DNA of 64,000 nt from Streptomyces sp. ICC1 (GTDB taxonomy: Bacteria; Actinomycetota; Actinomycetes; Streptomycetales; Streptomycetaceae). The stretch is from assembly GCF_003287935.1 (NCBI RefSeq), contig NZ_CP030287.1, positions 3,314,267-3,378,266 of the forward strand, written 5' to 3'. Below are positions 31,874 to 40,282 of the stretch, one piece after another; the stretch's first letter is position 1; every line of letters starts with the position of its first letter. The position numbers and the translations under genes are program-made. The notes below the pieces were generated by a model. The model did no database searches. It was not told the origin of the DNA and worked only from the letters and a program-made list of their open reading frames with translations.

Positions 31874-33226
31874 CTACCGCGGTGCCGGGCGGGGCGGGAA
31901 CGCCGGCGACGCCGGTGCCGGGCCCAGGGTGGTGGTGCCGGGGGCCGCCCGGTGGCCCAGGCCCGTGCGGTAGGCGTCCAGGGCCGCCTCGGTCCGGCCG
32001 CCCCGCCGCAGCAGGTCGCCCAGCAGCCGGCACAGGTCGGCCAGATCGCCCGTCGCCCCACTGCGCTCCAGCAGCGCCAGGGCCTGCACGTAGTGCTCCT
32101 CGGCCGACTCGCTCTCGCCGCGCTCCTCGGCCATCAGGCCGAGGAGCCGGTGCGCGCCGCCCGCGTGCACCGCGCCGTGGCTGTCCCCGAGCTCCAGCAG
32201 CGCCGAGAGCAGCTCGGCGGCCTCCTCGTACCGCCCGAGCCGGCGCAGTACGTCGGCCAGTTCGACTTCGACCTGCGCGGTGTACAGGGCCGCGCGACCG
32301 GCCGAGAGCATCTCCCGGGCCGTACGCAACTCCCGCTCGGCGGAGCCGAGTTCCCCGTTCTGGGCCTGTACGTAGCCGCGCATCCAGTGGCAGTGCGCCA
32401 AATCGGTCCGCAACCGCAGCTGCCCGTAGATCGCCTGAGCCTTGGCGAGTGAGGCGTCGGCGTCGGCCACGCGCCCCTCGGTGAGGAACGTCCGCGCGAC
32501 CTGTCGGTGCATGCCCGCGACCAGAGCCGGGTCGCTGACCTGCGGGGCCAGCGACAGGGCGACCTCGGCCGCGTGGGCGGCCCGGGCGTGGGCGCCCATG
32601 TCGATGTACGGCCCGATCACCGCGGCGTAGAGCAGCACCAGCGCCTCGGGGTCGGCCAGCCCGCTCGTCCCCAGCTCGTCGATGGTCGATTCGAGCAGGT
32701 AGCAGGCGTACCGCAACTCCCCGGCGAGCAGGTGTGCGACGGCGCGGCCGCGGATCGGACGGGCGCGGCGGGGGAGCGGCTCATCGGCCAGGAGCCGCTC
32801 GGCGGCCTCGAAGTGGCGGATCGCGTCGGGCAGTTCACCGGACTCCAGGGCGCAGTCGCCGAGCCCGAGCAGGGCCTCGGCGCACACGTCGGCGAGGTCC
32901 GCGTGCTCCGCTCGCGCGAGCAGGCCCCGGTAGCGGGCGGCGGCCTCGTCGGCGGCGCCGGCGGCGAGGAGCTGCTGGGCGTCGGTCAGGGCGAGCCGCA
33001 GCTCGGTGGCCAGGCGGGCGGGGCGGCCGGTGGCCAGCTCCTCGTAGGAGGTGCCGAGCCGCCCGGCGATGAAGCGCAGCGCCGCCTCGGAGGGACGCAC
33101 CTTGCCCGACTCCAGCGTCGAGATGTAGGCCGGCGTGTACGAGGGTTCCGCCAATTTCCGCTGTGTCAGCCCGAGTTCGGTGCGCATGCGCTGAACCCTG
33201 CGGCCGATCTCGGCCGGTTCGTCCAT
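31874..33226 (-). CDS. XRE-type regulator with TPR repeats
   Basis: 450 residues. An N-terminal Xre helix-turn-helix (IGRRVQRMRTELGLTQRKLA, YISTLESGKVRPSEAALRFI) is followed by about 340 residues of helical TPR-like repeats. These resemble streptomycete regulators of the RRNPP-like or AfsR-satellite type that respond to small peptides or proteins. It begins 139 bp upstream of the divergent M64 peptidase gene. Its target is not identifiable. Confidence 0.85.
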   Translation of the reverse strand: MDEPAEIGRRVQRMRTELGLTQRKLAEPSYTPAYISTLESGKVRPSEAALRFIAGRLGTSYEELATGRPARLATELRLALTDAQQLLAAGAADEAAARYRGLLARAEHADLADVCAEALLGLGDCALESGELPDAIRHFEAAERLLADEPLPRRARPIRGRAVAHLLAGELRYACYLLESTIDELGTSGLADPEALVLLYAAVIGPYIDMGAHARAAHAAEVALSLAPQVSDPALVAGMHRQVARTFLTEGRVADADASLAKAQAIYGQLRLRTDLAHCHWMRGYVQAQNGELGSAERELRTAREMLSAGRAALYTAQVEVELADVLRRLGRYEEAAELLSALLELGDSHGAVHAGGAHRLLGLMAEERGESESAEEHYVQALALLERSGATGDLADLCRLLGDLLRRGGRTEAALDAYRTGLGHRAAPGTTTLGPAPASPAFPPRPAPR

Positions 33227-33365
33227 GGATTCCCCCTGGTCGCTCGAACTCCCCAGTATTCAGGGGGAGCGGGCCATTGCGCACCCGTCGTGCGCCACCT
33301 AGTTTAAGCAACCGATTCAGCACGATTAACTCTTCACTTAACTTCCTTTCCCGGGGGAGGACTTC

Positions 33366-34742
33366 ATGCGTCACACCAGACGTCCAGCCGTCCGATCGGT
33401 CCTGCGCGCGGCCGTCGCGGCGGCCTGCGCGACCACCGCTCTACTGGTCGCGGGACCCGTCCGCGCGGCCGAGGCTCCGGCCGCGCCGCGGGTGGAAGCG
33501 GGGGCGGGGGTGGAAGTGGAGGTGGAGATCCCCGGGCCGGAGGTCGGCGGCAACGCCGGATCGGGCCACACCCGCGTACCCGCCGGCGGCACTGCCAAGA
33601 CCGGCGCCCGGCTCTCCGAGTCCGAGCGGGCGGCCGACGGCGACGTCGCCAAGCTCGTCGACAACGGCCCCACCGCCGACCGCCTGGACGTCGTCGTCAT
33701 CGGCGACGGCTACACGGCGGCCGAGCTCGGCAAGTTCCACGCCGACGCGCAGGCCAAATGGGCCGAGGTGACGGCCGTCGAGCCGTACACCACCTACCGG
33801 AACCTCTTCAACGTCTGGACGGTCGACGCCGTCTCCCGCGAATCGGGCGTTTCCGGCGACCCCGACCGGGAGGCCGTCCGCGACACCGCCCTCGGCTCGT
33901 ACTTCTGGTGCGAGGACATCGAGCGGCTGCTGTGCGTGGACCAGCCCAAGGTGGACACCTACGTCGCGAAGGCACCCGAGGCCGACCTCGTCATCGTCCT
34001 GGCCAACAGCGCCAAGTACGGCGGCGCGGGCTACAACGAGCCCAGCGCCACCCTCGGCTACGAGGGCATATCCACCGCCTCGGCCGACAACGCCAAGTCC
34101 GGCCAGGTCGCCATCCACGAGACCGGCCACTCCCTGGGCAAGCTCGCCGACGAGTACTTCTACCCCGGGGTCCCCGACTACGAGAAGTACACCGGCCCCG
34201 AGCCCGCCGAGTCCAACATCTCCACCCTGTCCGCGGACCGGCTGGCCCGGCAGCGGGCCAAGTGGTACCGCTGGCTGGGCGAGCCCTCGCCCGACGGCGG
34301 CACGGTCGGCGCGTACGAGGGGGGCGGCTACTTCCTCACCGGGCTCCAGCGGCCCACCGACAACTCCCTCATGCGGGTCCTGGGCAAGCCCTTCAACCTC
34401 CCCGGCGTCGAGTCGATGATCGGCGGCTTCTACCGGCACGCGAGGATCGTCACCCCGCTCACCCCCACGGACCGCGCCCTGCGGTGGCGCCACACCGCGA
34501 AGGTGACCGTGCCCCGGCTGACCGGCGCGGACGGCCGACAGCTCGTGGTCCGCTGGTACCTCGACGGCCGGGAGGTGCGGCGCCTGGAAGGCCGGACCGA
34601 GGTCCCGATCGCCGACCTGCGGCTCCACGACCTCCGGACGCACAAGCTGTCGGTCACCGCCGAGGACCGCACCCCCTCGGTCCGCGACCCGAAGACCGCC
34701 CGCACGCTGCGCACCACCGTCGACTGGAACGTCCGCCTCTGA
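33366..34742 (+). CDS. secreted M64-family zinc metallopeptidase
   Basis: 458 residues. A signal peptide (about 1-35, AVAAACATTALLVAGPVRA) is followed by an acidic linker and the peptidase domain. The metal site HETGHSLGKLADEYF near residue 250 is the HExxH motif with the extended LADEY signature of the IgA-peptidase M64 family. The C-terminal 110 residues form a beta-rich domain. The enzyme should act outside the cell on protein substrates. It is divergent from the XRE-TPR regulator, which may control it. Confidence 0.88.
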   Translation: MRHTRRPAVRSVLRAAVAAACATTALLVAGPVRAAEAPAAPRVEAGAGVEVEVEIPGPEVGGNAGSGHTRVPAGGTAKTGARLSESERAADGDVAKLVDNGPTADRLDVVVIGDGYTAAELGKFHADAQAKWAEVTAVEPYTTYRNLFNVWTVDAVSRESGVSGDPDREAVRDTALGSYFWCEDIERLLCVDQPKVDTYVAKAPEADLVIVLANSAKYGGAGYNEPSATLGYEGISTASADNAKSGQVAIHETGHSLGKLADEYFYPGVPDYEKYTGPEPAESNISTLSADRLARQRAKWYRWLGEPSPDGGTVGAYEGGGYFLTGLQRPTDNSLMRVLGKPFNLPGVESMIGGFYRHARIVTPLTPTDRALRWRHTAKVTVPRLTGADGRQLVVRWYLDGREVRRLEGRTEVPIADLRLHDLRTHKLSVTAEDRTPSVRDPKTARTLRTTVDWNVRL

Positions 34743-34898
34743 GGGACCTCCCGCAGACGGGCGAAGGCGAGGTCCCCCGGACGGGGTGCCGCACGGAGTG
34801 GTGTCCGCCGCGGCGCCGTACGGATGCGCGCATAGTGCCCTTGTGACGCACAACCGAACGCCGCAGCTCCGCGCGGCCCCCGACCGCCCCGTCGTCGG

Positions 34899-35693
34899 GT
34901 GACCGCGCCCACCGAGGGCTGGCGCCCCGACGGATGGGACGTGCGGGCCCGGCTCGGCGTGCTGACACCGCACGCGGACGTGGGCCCGGAATCCGAGCTG
35001 CGCGCGATGGCACCGGCCGGCATCGGCCTGCACACCGCGCGCGTGCCGTTCGGCGCGATGCGGCAGGGCGGCACCATGGATCCGACGATCCCCCTGGCCC
35101 CCGTCCGGGACTTCGCCGCGCCGCCCCATGTCGACGAGGCCGCCGCGCAGTTGGCCGCGGCGCCCCTCGCGGCGATCGCGTACGCGTTCACCAGCTCGGC
35201 GTACGTCATCGGCGCGCGGGGCGAGGCGGCGATGATCGCCCGCTTGAGCGCCCGGGCGAACGGCCTCCCGGTGGTGGCCACTTGCGCCGCGACCGTCGAC
35301 GCCCTGCACGCGGCGGACGCCACCCGCCTCTGCCTCGTCGACCCGCCCTGGTTCGACCCGGCCCTGAACGACCTGGGCCGGGCCTACTACGAGGCGGCGG
35401 GCTTCGACGTCCGGTTCTCCGCCCCCTGCGCCCTGCCCAGCGGCCAGTCCCTGATCCGGCCGGGCGACCTGCACGACTGGGCCGCCGGCCATGTCCCCGA
35501 CGACGCCGAAGCCGTGGTCATCGGCGGCAACGGCCTGCGGGCGGTCGGCGTGATCGAGGCCCTGGAGACGACCTCGGGCCGGCCGGTGTTCACCGCTAAC
35601 CAGGTGCTGCTGTGGTCGGCCATGAACGCGGCCGGCACGCACACGGACGACGTCACGGGCTACGGGCGGCTCTTCGCCCTGTCCCCGCGCTGA
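34899..35693 (+). CDS. maleate cis-trans isomerase / Asp-Glu racemase-like protein
   Basis: 264 residues with the Asp/Glu racemase superfamily fold: DVRARLGVLTPHADVGPESEL at the N-terminus, AAAPLAAIAYAFTSSAYVIG in the middle and VIGGNGLRAVGVIEALE near the C-terminus, then PVFTANQVLLW. In maleate isomerase and related arylmalonate decarboxylases catalytic cysteines lie in the second and third segments. Both positions here are Ser or Gly, so ordinary isomerisation is doubtful. GTG 34899 is the start; no ribosome site is obvious. It stands alone. Confidence 0.75.
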   Translation: MTAPTEGWRPDGWDVRARLGVLTPHADVGPESELRAMAPAGIGLHTARVPFGAMRQGGTMDPTIPLAPVRDFAAPPHVDEAAAQLAAAPLAAIAYAFTSSAYVIGARGEAAMIARLSARANGLPVVATCAATVDALHAADATRLCLVDPPWFDPALNDLGRAYYEAAGFDVRFSAPCALPSGQSLIRPGDLHDWAAGHVPDDAEAVVIGGNGLRAVGVIEALETTSGRPVFTANQVLLWSAMNAAGTHTDDVTGYGRLFALSPR

Positions 35694-35762
35694 CCGGCCG
35701 CGGGGGCCGGGACGGATAATGGCAGCGTTCTGACGTGCACCGACCCGAGAGACGAACACACG

Positions 35763-36155
35763 ATGATGCGAGAAGAAGGCCGGCGGGTGAAGCTGGCGGC
35801 GGACACCAGGCTCACCGATTGGGTCGCGTTGACGGAAGGGCCCGCGGACTCGCCCGAGACCGTCGCCGGGTCCGTGTCCCTGGCGGCGGGCACGGAGGGC
35901 ACCGTCGAGCGCGTGGTCCAGCACGACCACCAGAGCGCGGAAGCCCGTGAGTACGAGCGGCTGAAATCCCTCCTCGACTCCTTCGGCCGTGAGATACCCG
36001 AGGAGAGCCGGCGCCGGCTCGAGGAGCAGGTCGGCGGGCTGGAGCCCGACTGGGCCGCCTACCTCGCGCAGCGCGACCGCGTGACCCTCACGGTCCGCTT
36101 CGACAACGGCTTCATCCTCGAAGACGCACGGGAAGACCTCTTCACGCCCGCCTGA
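35763..36155 (+). CDS. hypothetical protein
   Basis: 130 residues from ATG 35763; a GTG at 35787 preceded by AAGAAGG would give a product that begins MKLAADTRLTDWVAL. There is no signal peptide or membrane helix. The middle is a helical stretch rich in Glu and Arg (EAREYERLKSLLDSFGREIP), the ends are beta-rich (VTLTVRFDNGFILED). I recognise no family. It converges on the MBL gene with 20 bp between stops. Confidence 0.65.
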   Translation: MMREEGRRVKLAADTRLTDWVALTEGPADSPETVAGSVSLAAGTEGTVERVVQHDHQSAEAREYERLKSLLDSFGREIPEESRRRLEEQVGGLEPDWAAYLAQRDRVTLTVRFDNGFILEDAREDLFTPA

Positions 36156-36175
36156 CGCGCGCCGGTGAGGCCGGG

Positions 36176-37060
36176 TCAGGCGTCCAGGGGGTGCCACGCC
36201 GGGGCGTCGCCGTCGTGGCGGACGTGTCCGAAGACCACGTCGGCGAGGTGGACGCCGAAGCCGATCGTGCCGGGCTCCGCCAGTTCGGCGACGAGGCGGC
36301 GGCGGTGTTCGGCGGTCTTCGCGAGGTCGTGGTCGAAGGCCGAGGACCATGCGGGGTGGTCGATCTGGATCGGCGAGTGCAGGGCGTCGCCGAAGGCGAT
36401 CAGGCGCCGTCCGCCGCCGGTGATGACGTACTCGGCGTGCCCGACGGTGTGGCCCGGGGTGATCCGCACGCTGACTCCGGGGAAGACCTCCTGCCCGTCG
36501 GTGATCGTTCGCACGCGGGGCGCGAGGGCCGCGACCTGCTCGGTCATGCCCTGGGCCTCCAGGAGGTCGCGCCGGTCCCACTCCGGCTCCGAGACCAGGT
36601 AGTCGGCGTGGGCGAACACCGGCCGGTCACCACCGGGGGCCGGGTGGCAGGCCCAGCCGAGGTGGTCGGCGTGGAGGTGGGTGAAGGCCACCGCCTCGAT
36701 GTCCGCGGGTTGGCGGCCGAGTTCGGCCAGGCCGTCCGTGAGCGCCCCGCCGTGGATCGTGTCGATGGGGCCGTCCGCGGACGCGTGGGTCCGGGGGCCG
36801 AAGCCCGCGTCGATCAGCAGCGCGCGGTCGCCGTGCTCCACCAGCAGGGCGCCGACGCTTCCCACGAGGAGCCCCGCGGCGTCCAGGTACTCGGGGTGCG
36901 CGGCCCACACCTCGGCGGTGGTGTCCGGGAGCAGGCGCAGCGGCCGCAACCGCACATCGCCGTCCGGTACGTACGACACCTTCGTGTCCCCCAGCCGGAT
37001 CGAGCGGATTCCCGCCGGCCGGCGCAGTCGTACGTCCTGAGCCACCGTCACGTCAGCCAT
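36176..37060 (-). CDS. metallo-beta-lactamase fold hydrolase
   Basis: 294 residues. The MBL zinc motif THLHADHLGW (His128, His130, Asp132, His133) is intact, with further ligands at GHTVGHAEY, FGDALH and GFGVH in the usual order. It belongs to the quorum-quenching lactonase / MBL-hydrolase group; the substrate is uncertain. ATG 37060 follows AGGAGTGAAACC. A divergent MarR gene 134 bp away with an AT-rich intergenic dyad suggests it is repressed by that MarR and induced by a phenolic or lactone-like ligand. Confidence 0.85.
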   Translation of the reverse strand: MADVTVAQDVRLRRPAGIRSIRLGDTKVSYVPDGDVRLRPLRLLPDTTAEVWAAHPEYLDAAGLLVGSVGALLVEHGDRALLIDAGFGPRTHASADGPIDTIHGGALTDGLAELGRQPADIEAVAFTHLHADHLGWACHPAPGGDRPVFAHADYLVSEPEWDRRDLLEAQGMTEQVAALAPRVRTITDGQEVFPGVSVRITPGHTVGHAEYVITGGGRRLIAFGDALHSPIQIDHPAWSSAFDHDLAKTAEHRRRLVAELAEPGTIGFGVHLADVVFGHVRHDGDAPAWHPLDA

Positions 37061-37194
37061 GGTTTCACTCCTGTGATTCATCGTCAGATCGATCGCCGAC
37101 GGTCTCCCGGGGCGACGACGCCAACCATAAGCATCAAGTTCGAATGATTCAAGCTGTAAATATTTCGCCTTGACGGATTTGTTAGAGTGGGGGC

Positions 37195-37620
37195 ATGACG
37201 ACGTCTTCCGAGCAGGCCATCGCCGAGCGGCAGCTGTGCGGTCTGGTGAACGGACTGGCCCAGCGGATCGCCGAGCACGTGCGGGAGCGTGCGGCCACCC
37301 TCGGGCTCACCGCGTCCCAGGCGACCGCGCTGCGGGAGATGAGCGGACCGATGACCATGCGGGAGCTCGCCGAACGCATGAGCTGCGAGCCCTCCAACAC
37401 CACGTTCGTCGTCGACAAGCTGGAGAAGCAGAGCCTCATCGAGCGCCACCCGCACCCCACCGACCGGCGCGCCAAGCACCTCGTCCTGACCGCTGACGGC
37501 GAGGCGCTGCGGGCCCGTCTCCTCGGACTCCTCGCGATGGACTCCCCGCTGTCCGGCCTTGAGCCGCAGGAGCAGCGCGTCCTGCGCGGCCTGCTCGAGC
37601 GGGCCGTCACCTCCCGCTGA
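37195..37620 (+). CDS. MarR-family transcriptional regulator
   Basis: 141 residues with the complete MarR fold: N-terminal dimer helix (LCGLVNGLAQRIAEHVRERAA), the winged helix MTMRELAERMSCEPSNTTFVV and DKLEKQSLIERHPHPTDRRA, and the C-terminal dimer helix. The RRAKH wing is typical of ligand-responsive MarR proteins. ATG 37195 follows a GTTAGAGTGGGGG purine stretch. The 134-bp gap to the MBL gene contains TTCGAA and repeated TTCAAG-like elements as likely operators. Confidence 0.88.
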   Translation: MTTSSEQAIAERQLCGLVNGLAQRIAEHVRERAATLGLTASQATALREMSGPMTMRELAERMSCEPSNTTFVVDKLEKQSLIERHPHPTDRRAKHLVLTADGEALRARLLGLLAMDSPLSGLEPQEQRVLRGLLERAVTSR

Positions 37621-37937
37621 GCCGACGCCGACGCCGACGCCGCCGTACGGCGACCGGGCAGGTCAGGGGCTTGCGCGTCCGATGGTGTTGACCGCTCGAC
37701 CCTGACGCGCCCCGGTGTGCCCTGACGCGTCCTGTCGTGGCGAGGGCCGTCTTTTCCGCGAGGAGGAGGCGACCCTTCTCCTTGTTCTCACCTCTGGTTG
37801 AGGCGCCATCAATTCTGGTTGATTAATCGTCTGTTTGTGCGTACCTTCCTCGTGTGGCGGAGATCGCCACGACAACTTCCCTCTCGTCGCCCGGTGGTTC
37901 CCGGGTCACTCCGCCCTGCCCGAAACAGGAGACAAGC
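37621..37937 (+). promoter_or_regulatory. upstream region with two TCTGGTTGA repeats and a hairpin
   Basis: The 317-bp region before the secreted protein gene has no gene. TCTGGTTGA occurs at 37793-37801 and 37814-37822, exactly 21 bp apart, so the two copies face the same side of the helix. GTGGCG-GAGAT-CGCCAC at 37854-37870 forms a 6-bp-stem hairpin in the probable leader. The repeats suggest an activator site and the hairpin a 5' UTR element; both roles are inferred. Confidence 0.45.
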
Positions 37938-38258
37938 GTGTCCAGTTCGACGGTCCGCCGCATGGTGACCCGGTCACTCACGATGGTGGCGATCGCCCCC
38001 GGGCTGATGCTCATGAGCGCCGGGTCGGCTGCCGCGAGCGTCGGTTCGAACATCAGCGGCTACGTCGCCCCCGTCGGCGGGCGCGGAGGCGACGCCGGTG
38101 GCGAGCTGGGCCGGGTGCGGTGGGCCGACTGGGACGGTGACGGGAAGGCGGACCGCCTCACGGTCGCGGACGGCGGAGCGGTGGACGTGTCGCTGAACCG
38201 GGGCGGTGACGGGCACGGCGGCTGGGAGCCGCTCGGCCAGATCTCCGCGGGGTCCTGA
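37938..38258 (+). CDS. small secreted VCBS/FG-GAP-like protein
   Basis: 106 residues. GTG 37938 follows AGGAGACAAGC and opens a signal peptide that ends ...[10 protein letters not shown]. The mature part contains [14 protein letters not shown], a DxDxDG calcium-binding loop as in FG-GAP/VCBS repeats, but only one copy. Normally such repeats come in sets of several, so this is a single-blade secreted domain of unknown function. An array of hairpins follows its stop directly. Confidence 0.75.
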   Translation: MSSSTVRRMVTRSLTMVAIAPGLMLMSAGSAAASVGSNISGYVAPVGGRGGDAGGELGRVRWADWDGDGKADRLTVADGGAVDVSLNRGGDGHGGWEPLGQISAGS

Positions 38259-38275
38259 CCGCGGCAGGGTACGGG

Positions 38276-38403
38276 GTCAGCCGTCACGGGGGTGCGGCTG
38301 ACTCGGGGGTTCAGCCGTCACGGGGGTGCGGCTGAACCGGAGGGTCGGCTGTCACGGGGGTGCGGCCGACCCGGGGTCCAGCCGTCACGGGGGTGCGGCT
38401 GAC
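38276..38403. repeat. four-copy hairpin array with covarying stems
   Basis: Four 27-bp units begin at 38276, 38310, 38344 and 38377 (period 33-34 bp). Each has the constant 11-nt loop TCACGGGGGTG between 8-nt arms. Arms are GTCAGCCG/CGGCTGAC, TTCAGCCG/CGGCTGAA, GTCGGCTG/CGGCCGAC and TCCAGCCG/CGGCTGAC. Units 2 and 3 change both sides of a base pair, so pairing is kept. The array sits between the convergent ends of the secreted-protein gene and the MAB_1171c-type gene. A terminator or RNA-processing array is possible. Confidence 0.8.
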
Positions 38404-38438
38404 CCGCGGACGGGAGAGGTGAGGCGTGGGGGGACGCC

Positions 38439-39647
38439 TCACCTCTCCGCGCCGGCCAGCGAGGGCAGGGCCCTGGACACGCGGATCATGAGGTCGCGGT
38501 ACTCGGTCTCGGCGGAACGCAGGGCCCGGGAAGCCCGTACGCCCTGTTCGGGTGCGGTGGGCGACCCGCTCCTGCGGCGGTCGGCCGCCGCCGTGAACAT
38601 GGCGGCGAAGGCGATCGCCACGGCTTCCGGCTCGGGCGTCCCGCCCTGCCGCGCCCCGTGGTAGGCGCCTTCGCGCACGTCGTCCGAGCAGTAGGCGCGC
38701 AGTTCGAGCATCCAGTCGTGGAGGTCGGTCATCCGGTGCATCAGGTGCTGCTCGGGGCTGGAGAACCAGGGCGCGGTGAGCAGGACGGGCTGCCGGGCGG
38801 TGCACGGGGAGGGGCGGACGGTGCGCCGCAGGTGCCGCAGCGCGGCGAAGTCCCGCAAGGGGTGCACCGCGTGCGCCCCCAGCCAGGGGCCGACCACGGG
38901 CAGCAGCAGGCCGCACGCGGCCACCATGCCGTTGAGGGAGATGACGATCGACATCCAGCGCTCGAGGGCGTACCACTCCCGCCCGGTCCAGCACGCGGCG
39001 ATCATGACCAGTTTGGTCAGGCTGAAGATGCCGTTCACCAGGAAGCTGACCGCGAGGAGGACCAGTCCCACGCGCAGCGACCTGCCGCCCGCCGCGACTC
39101 CGTCGCGCGCCGTGCTCCTGCGGATGGCGAGCGACCAGCTCCAGCACGCCACCGAACCCGCCAGCGCGGCGACCGCGTTGGCGAAGATGTAGATGACGAG
39201 CATTTCCCAGATGAAGGGGGTGGTCGCGTAGTAGAGCTCGAAGTCGACCAGTCGCTCGTCCGGTGCCTCACCCAGGCAGAAGCAGACGACCACGGCCGCG
39301 ATCACCAGGGCGAAACCGGCTATCCAGCCGCGCACGCGCGTCCGGGCCCGCGCCTGGCGCCGCGAATCCGCCCGCCAGTGCTCCATGAGCACCACGCAGG
39401 CGCACGAGTAGGCGGACACGATGCAGTAGACCAGCGGAGCCGAGAAGTTGCTGACACCGGTCAGCTGGTTGACGAACCTGATGGTCGGCGGAGCCGAGAA
39501 GAGGAAGGCGGCGCAGGTCAGGATGAGCAGCGAGTTCACCGTGCGGACCAGTGGGTTGCGCCAACCCCGCACGAGTGCCGGGAACTTCGCCAGTACGGCG
39601 ACGCCCAGGGCGGTGGCCGGCACGTAGTAGTTGACGCCCTCGTGCAC
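38439..39647 (-). CDS. MAB_1171c-type multipass membrane protein
   Basis: 402 residues. About seven hydrophobic segments (such as ATALGVAVLAKFPALV, PTIRFVNQLTGVSNFSAPLVYC and WIAGFALVIAAVVVCFCLG) are followed by a cytoplasmic C-terminal part of about 120 residues. The length and pattern match the MAB_1171c family of putative transporters that accompany XRE and HExxH proteins in actinobacteria. The GTG at 39647 lies just after the stop of the HExxH gene. Its substrate, if any, is unknown. Confidence 0.72.
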   Translation of the reverse strand: MHEGVNYYVPATALGVAVLAKFPALVRGWRNPLVRTVNSLLILTCAAFLFSAPPTIRFVNQLTGVSNFSAPLVYCIVSAYSCACVVLMEHWRADSRRQARARTRVRGWIAGFALVIAAVVVCFCLGEAPDERLVDFELYYATTPFIWEMLVIYIFANAVAALAGSVACWSWSLAIRRSTARDGVAAGGRSLRVGLVLLAVSFLVNGIFSLTKLVMIAACWTGREWYALERWMSIVISLNGMVAACGLLLPVVGPWLGAHAVHPLRDFAALRHLRRTVRPSPCTARQPVLLTAPWFSSPEQHLMHRMTDLHDWMLELRAYCSDDVREGAYHGARQGGTPEPEAVAIAFAAMFTAAADRRRSGSPTAPEQGVRASRALRSAETEYRDLMIRVSRALPSLAGAER

Positions 39648-39649
39648 GT

Positions 39650-40183
39650 TCAGCCTTCCAGTGATGCCCAGATGCGGCCGGCCACTCCGTCTGTGGGCGT
39701 CCGGCCGTGCGTGCCCTCCAGGTGCGGGCGGAACTTGACGGCCAGCATCCGCCCGAAGGTTTCCGCGCGCCGCTCCTCGTCCAGGTCGGGGTCGGTCCGG
39801 GCGGCGACGTACGCCGCGGCGTCGCTGATGCTCCACCGGTCCCCGAGCATGCGGGCGGCGGCCGCCGCACCCGCGGCGCTGCCGTGGTGGCCGCACGGCC
39901 CCTCTTTGCGGTGCCACAGCTCGTGGCCGAGGATCACCATCTGGTGGATCGGCGAGGTGTTCGCCTCCACCGCGATGACCTCGTGGTCACCCAGGTCGAG
40001 CCAGAGCCCGCTGACCGTACCGGTGGGGAAGGGTTCCAGCATCAGGCGCACCTCGCGCCCGGCGCTCGCGCTGAGGTAGCCGCAGATCGCCTTGAACAGA
40101 TCGACCGGATCGTCGGGAATCGGGCGCGGCAGCCCCCTGTGGAGCTCGTCCCGATGCCGCTTCATGTCGCGGGCGATGCCCAT
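39650..40183 (-). CDS. HExxH (ImmA/IrrE-like) peptidase-type protein
   Basis: 177 residues. The segment IHQMVILGHELWHRKEG carries the HExxH zinc motif, preceded by an IrrE/ImmA-like pattern (SGLWLDLGDHEVIAVE and TSPIHQMV). Such proteins cleave or regulate a partner Xre repressor in phage and stress systems. It sits between the XRE gene (upstream) and the membrane protein gene (downstream, three bases away), the same order as in other actinobacterial XRE-M78 pairs. ATG 40183 is chosen over an upstream frame start. Confidence 0.78.
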   Translation of the reverse strand: MGIARDMKRHRDELHRGLPRPIPDDPVDLFKAICGYLSASAGREVRLMLEPFPTGTVSGLWLDLGDHEVIAVEANTSPIHQMVILGHELWHRKEGPCGHHGSAAGAAAAARMLGDRWSISDAAAYVAARTDPDLDEERRAETFGRMLAVKFRPHLEGTHGRTPTDGVAGRIWASLEG

Positions 40184-40282
40184 CGCGTGCCACCGTCTTT
40201 CCGGCCGAACGCACGGTCCCCCCATGCCTCGTCCACTGTCAGTGCCGGGGGACCGCACGTCTCCCGGCCCCGGCCCACCGGG

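Noticed and set aside
37854..37937. c-di-AMP (ydaO-type) riboswitch before the secreted protein
   Set aside because: Only a short hairpin is seen; the conserved riboswitch core could not be aligned by eye.
38276..38403. CRISPR array
   Set aside because: Units contain an internal stem and conserved loop, spacers of only 6-7 bp, and no cas genes are present.
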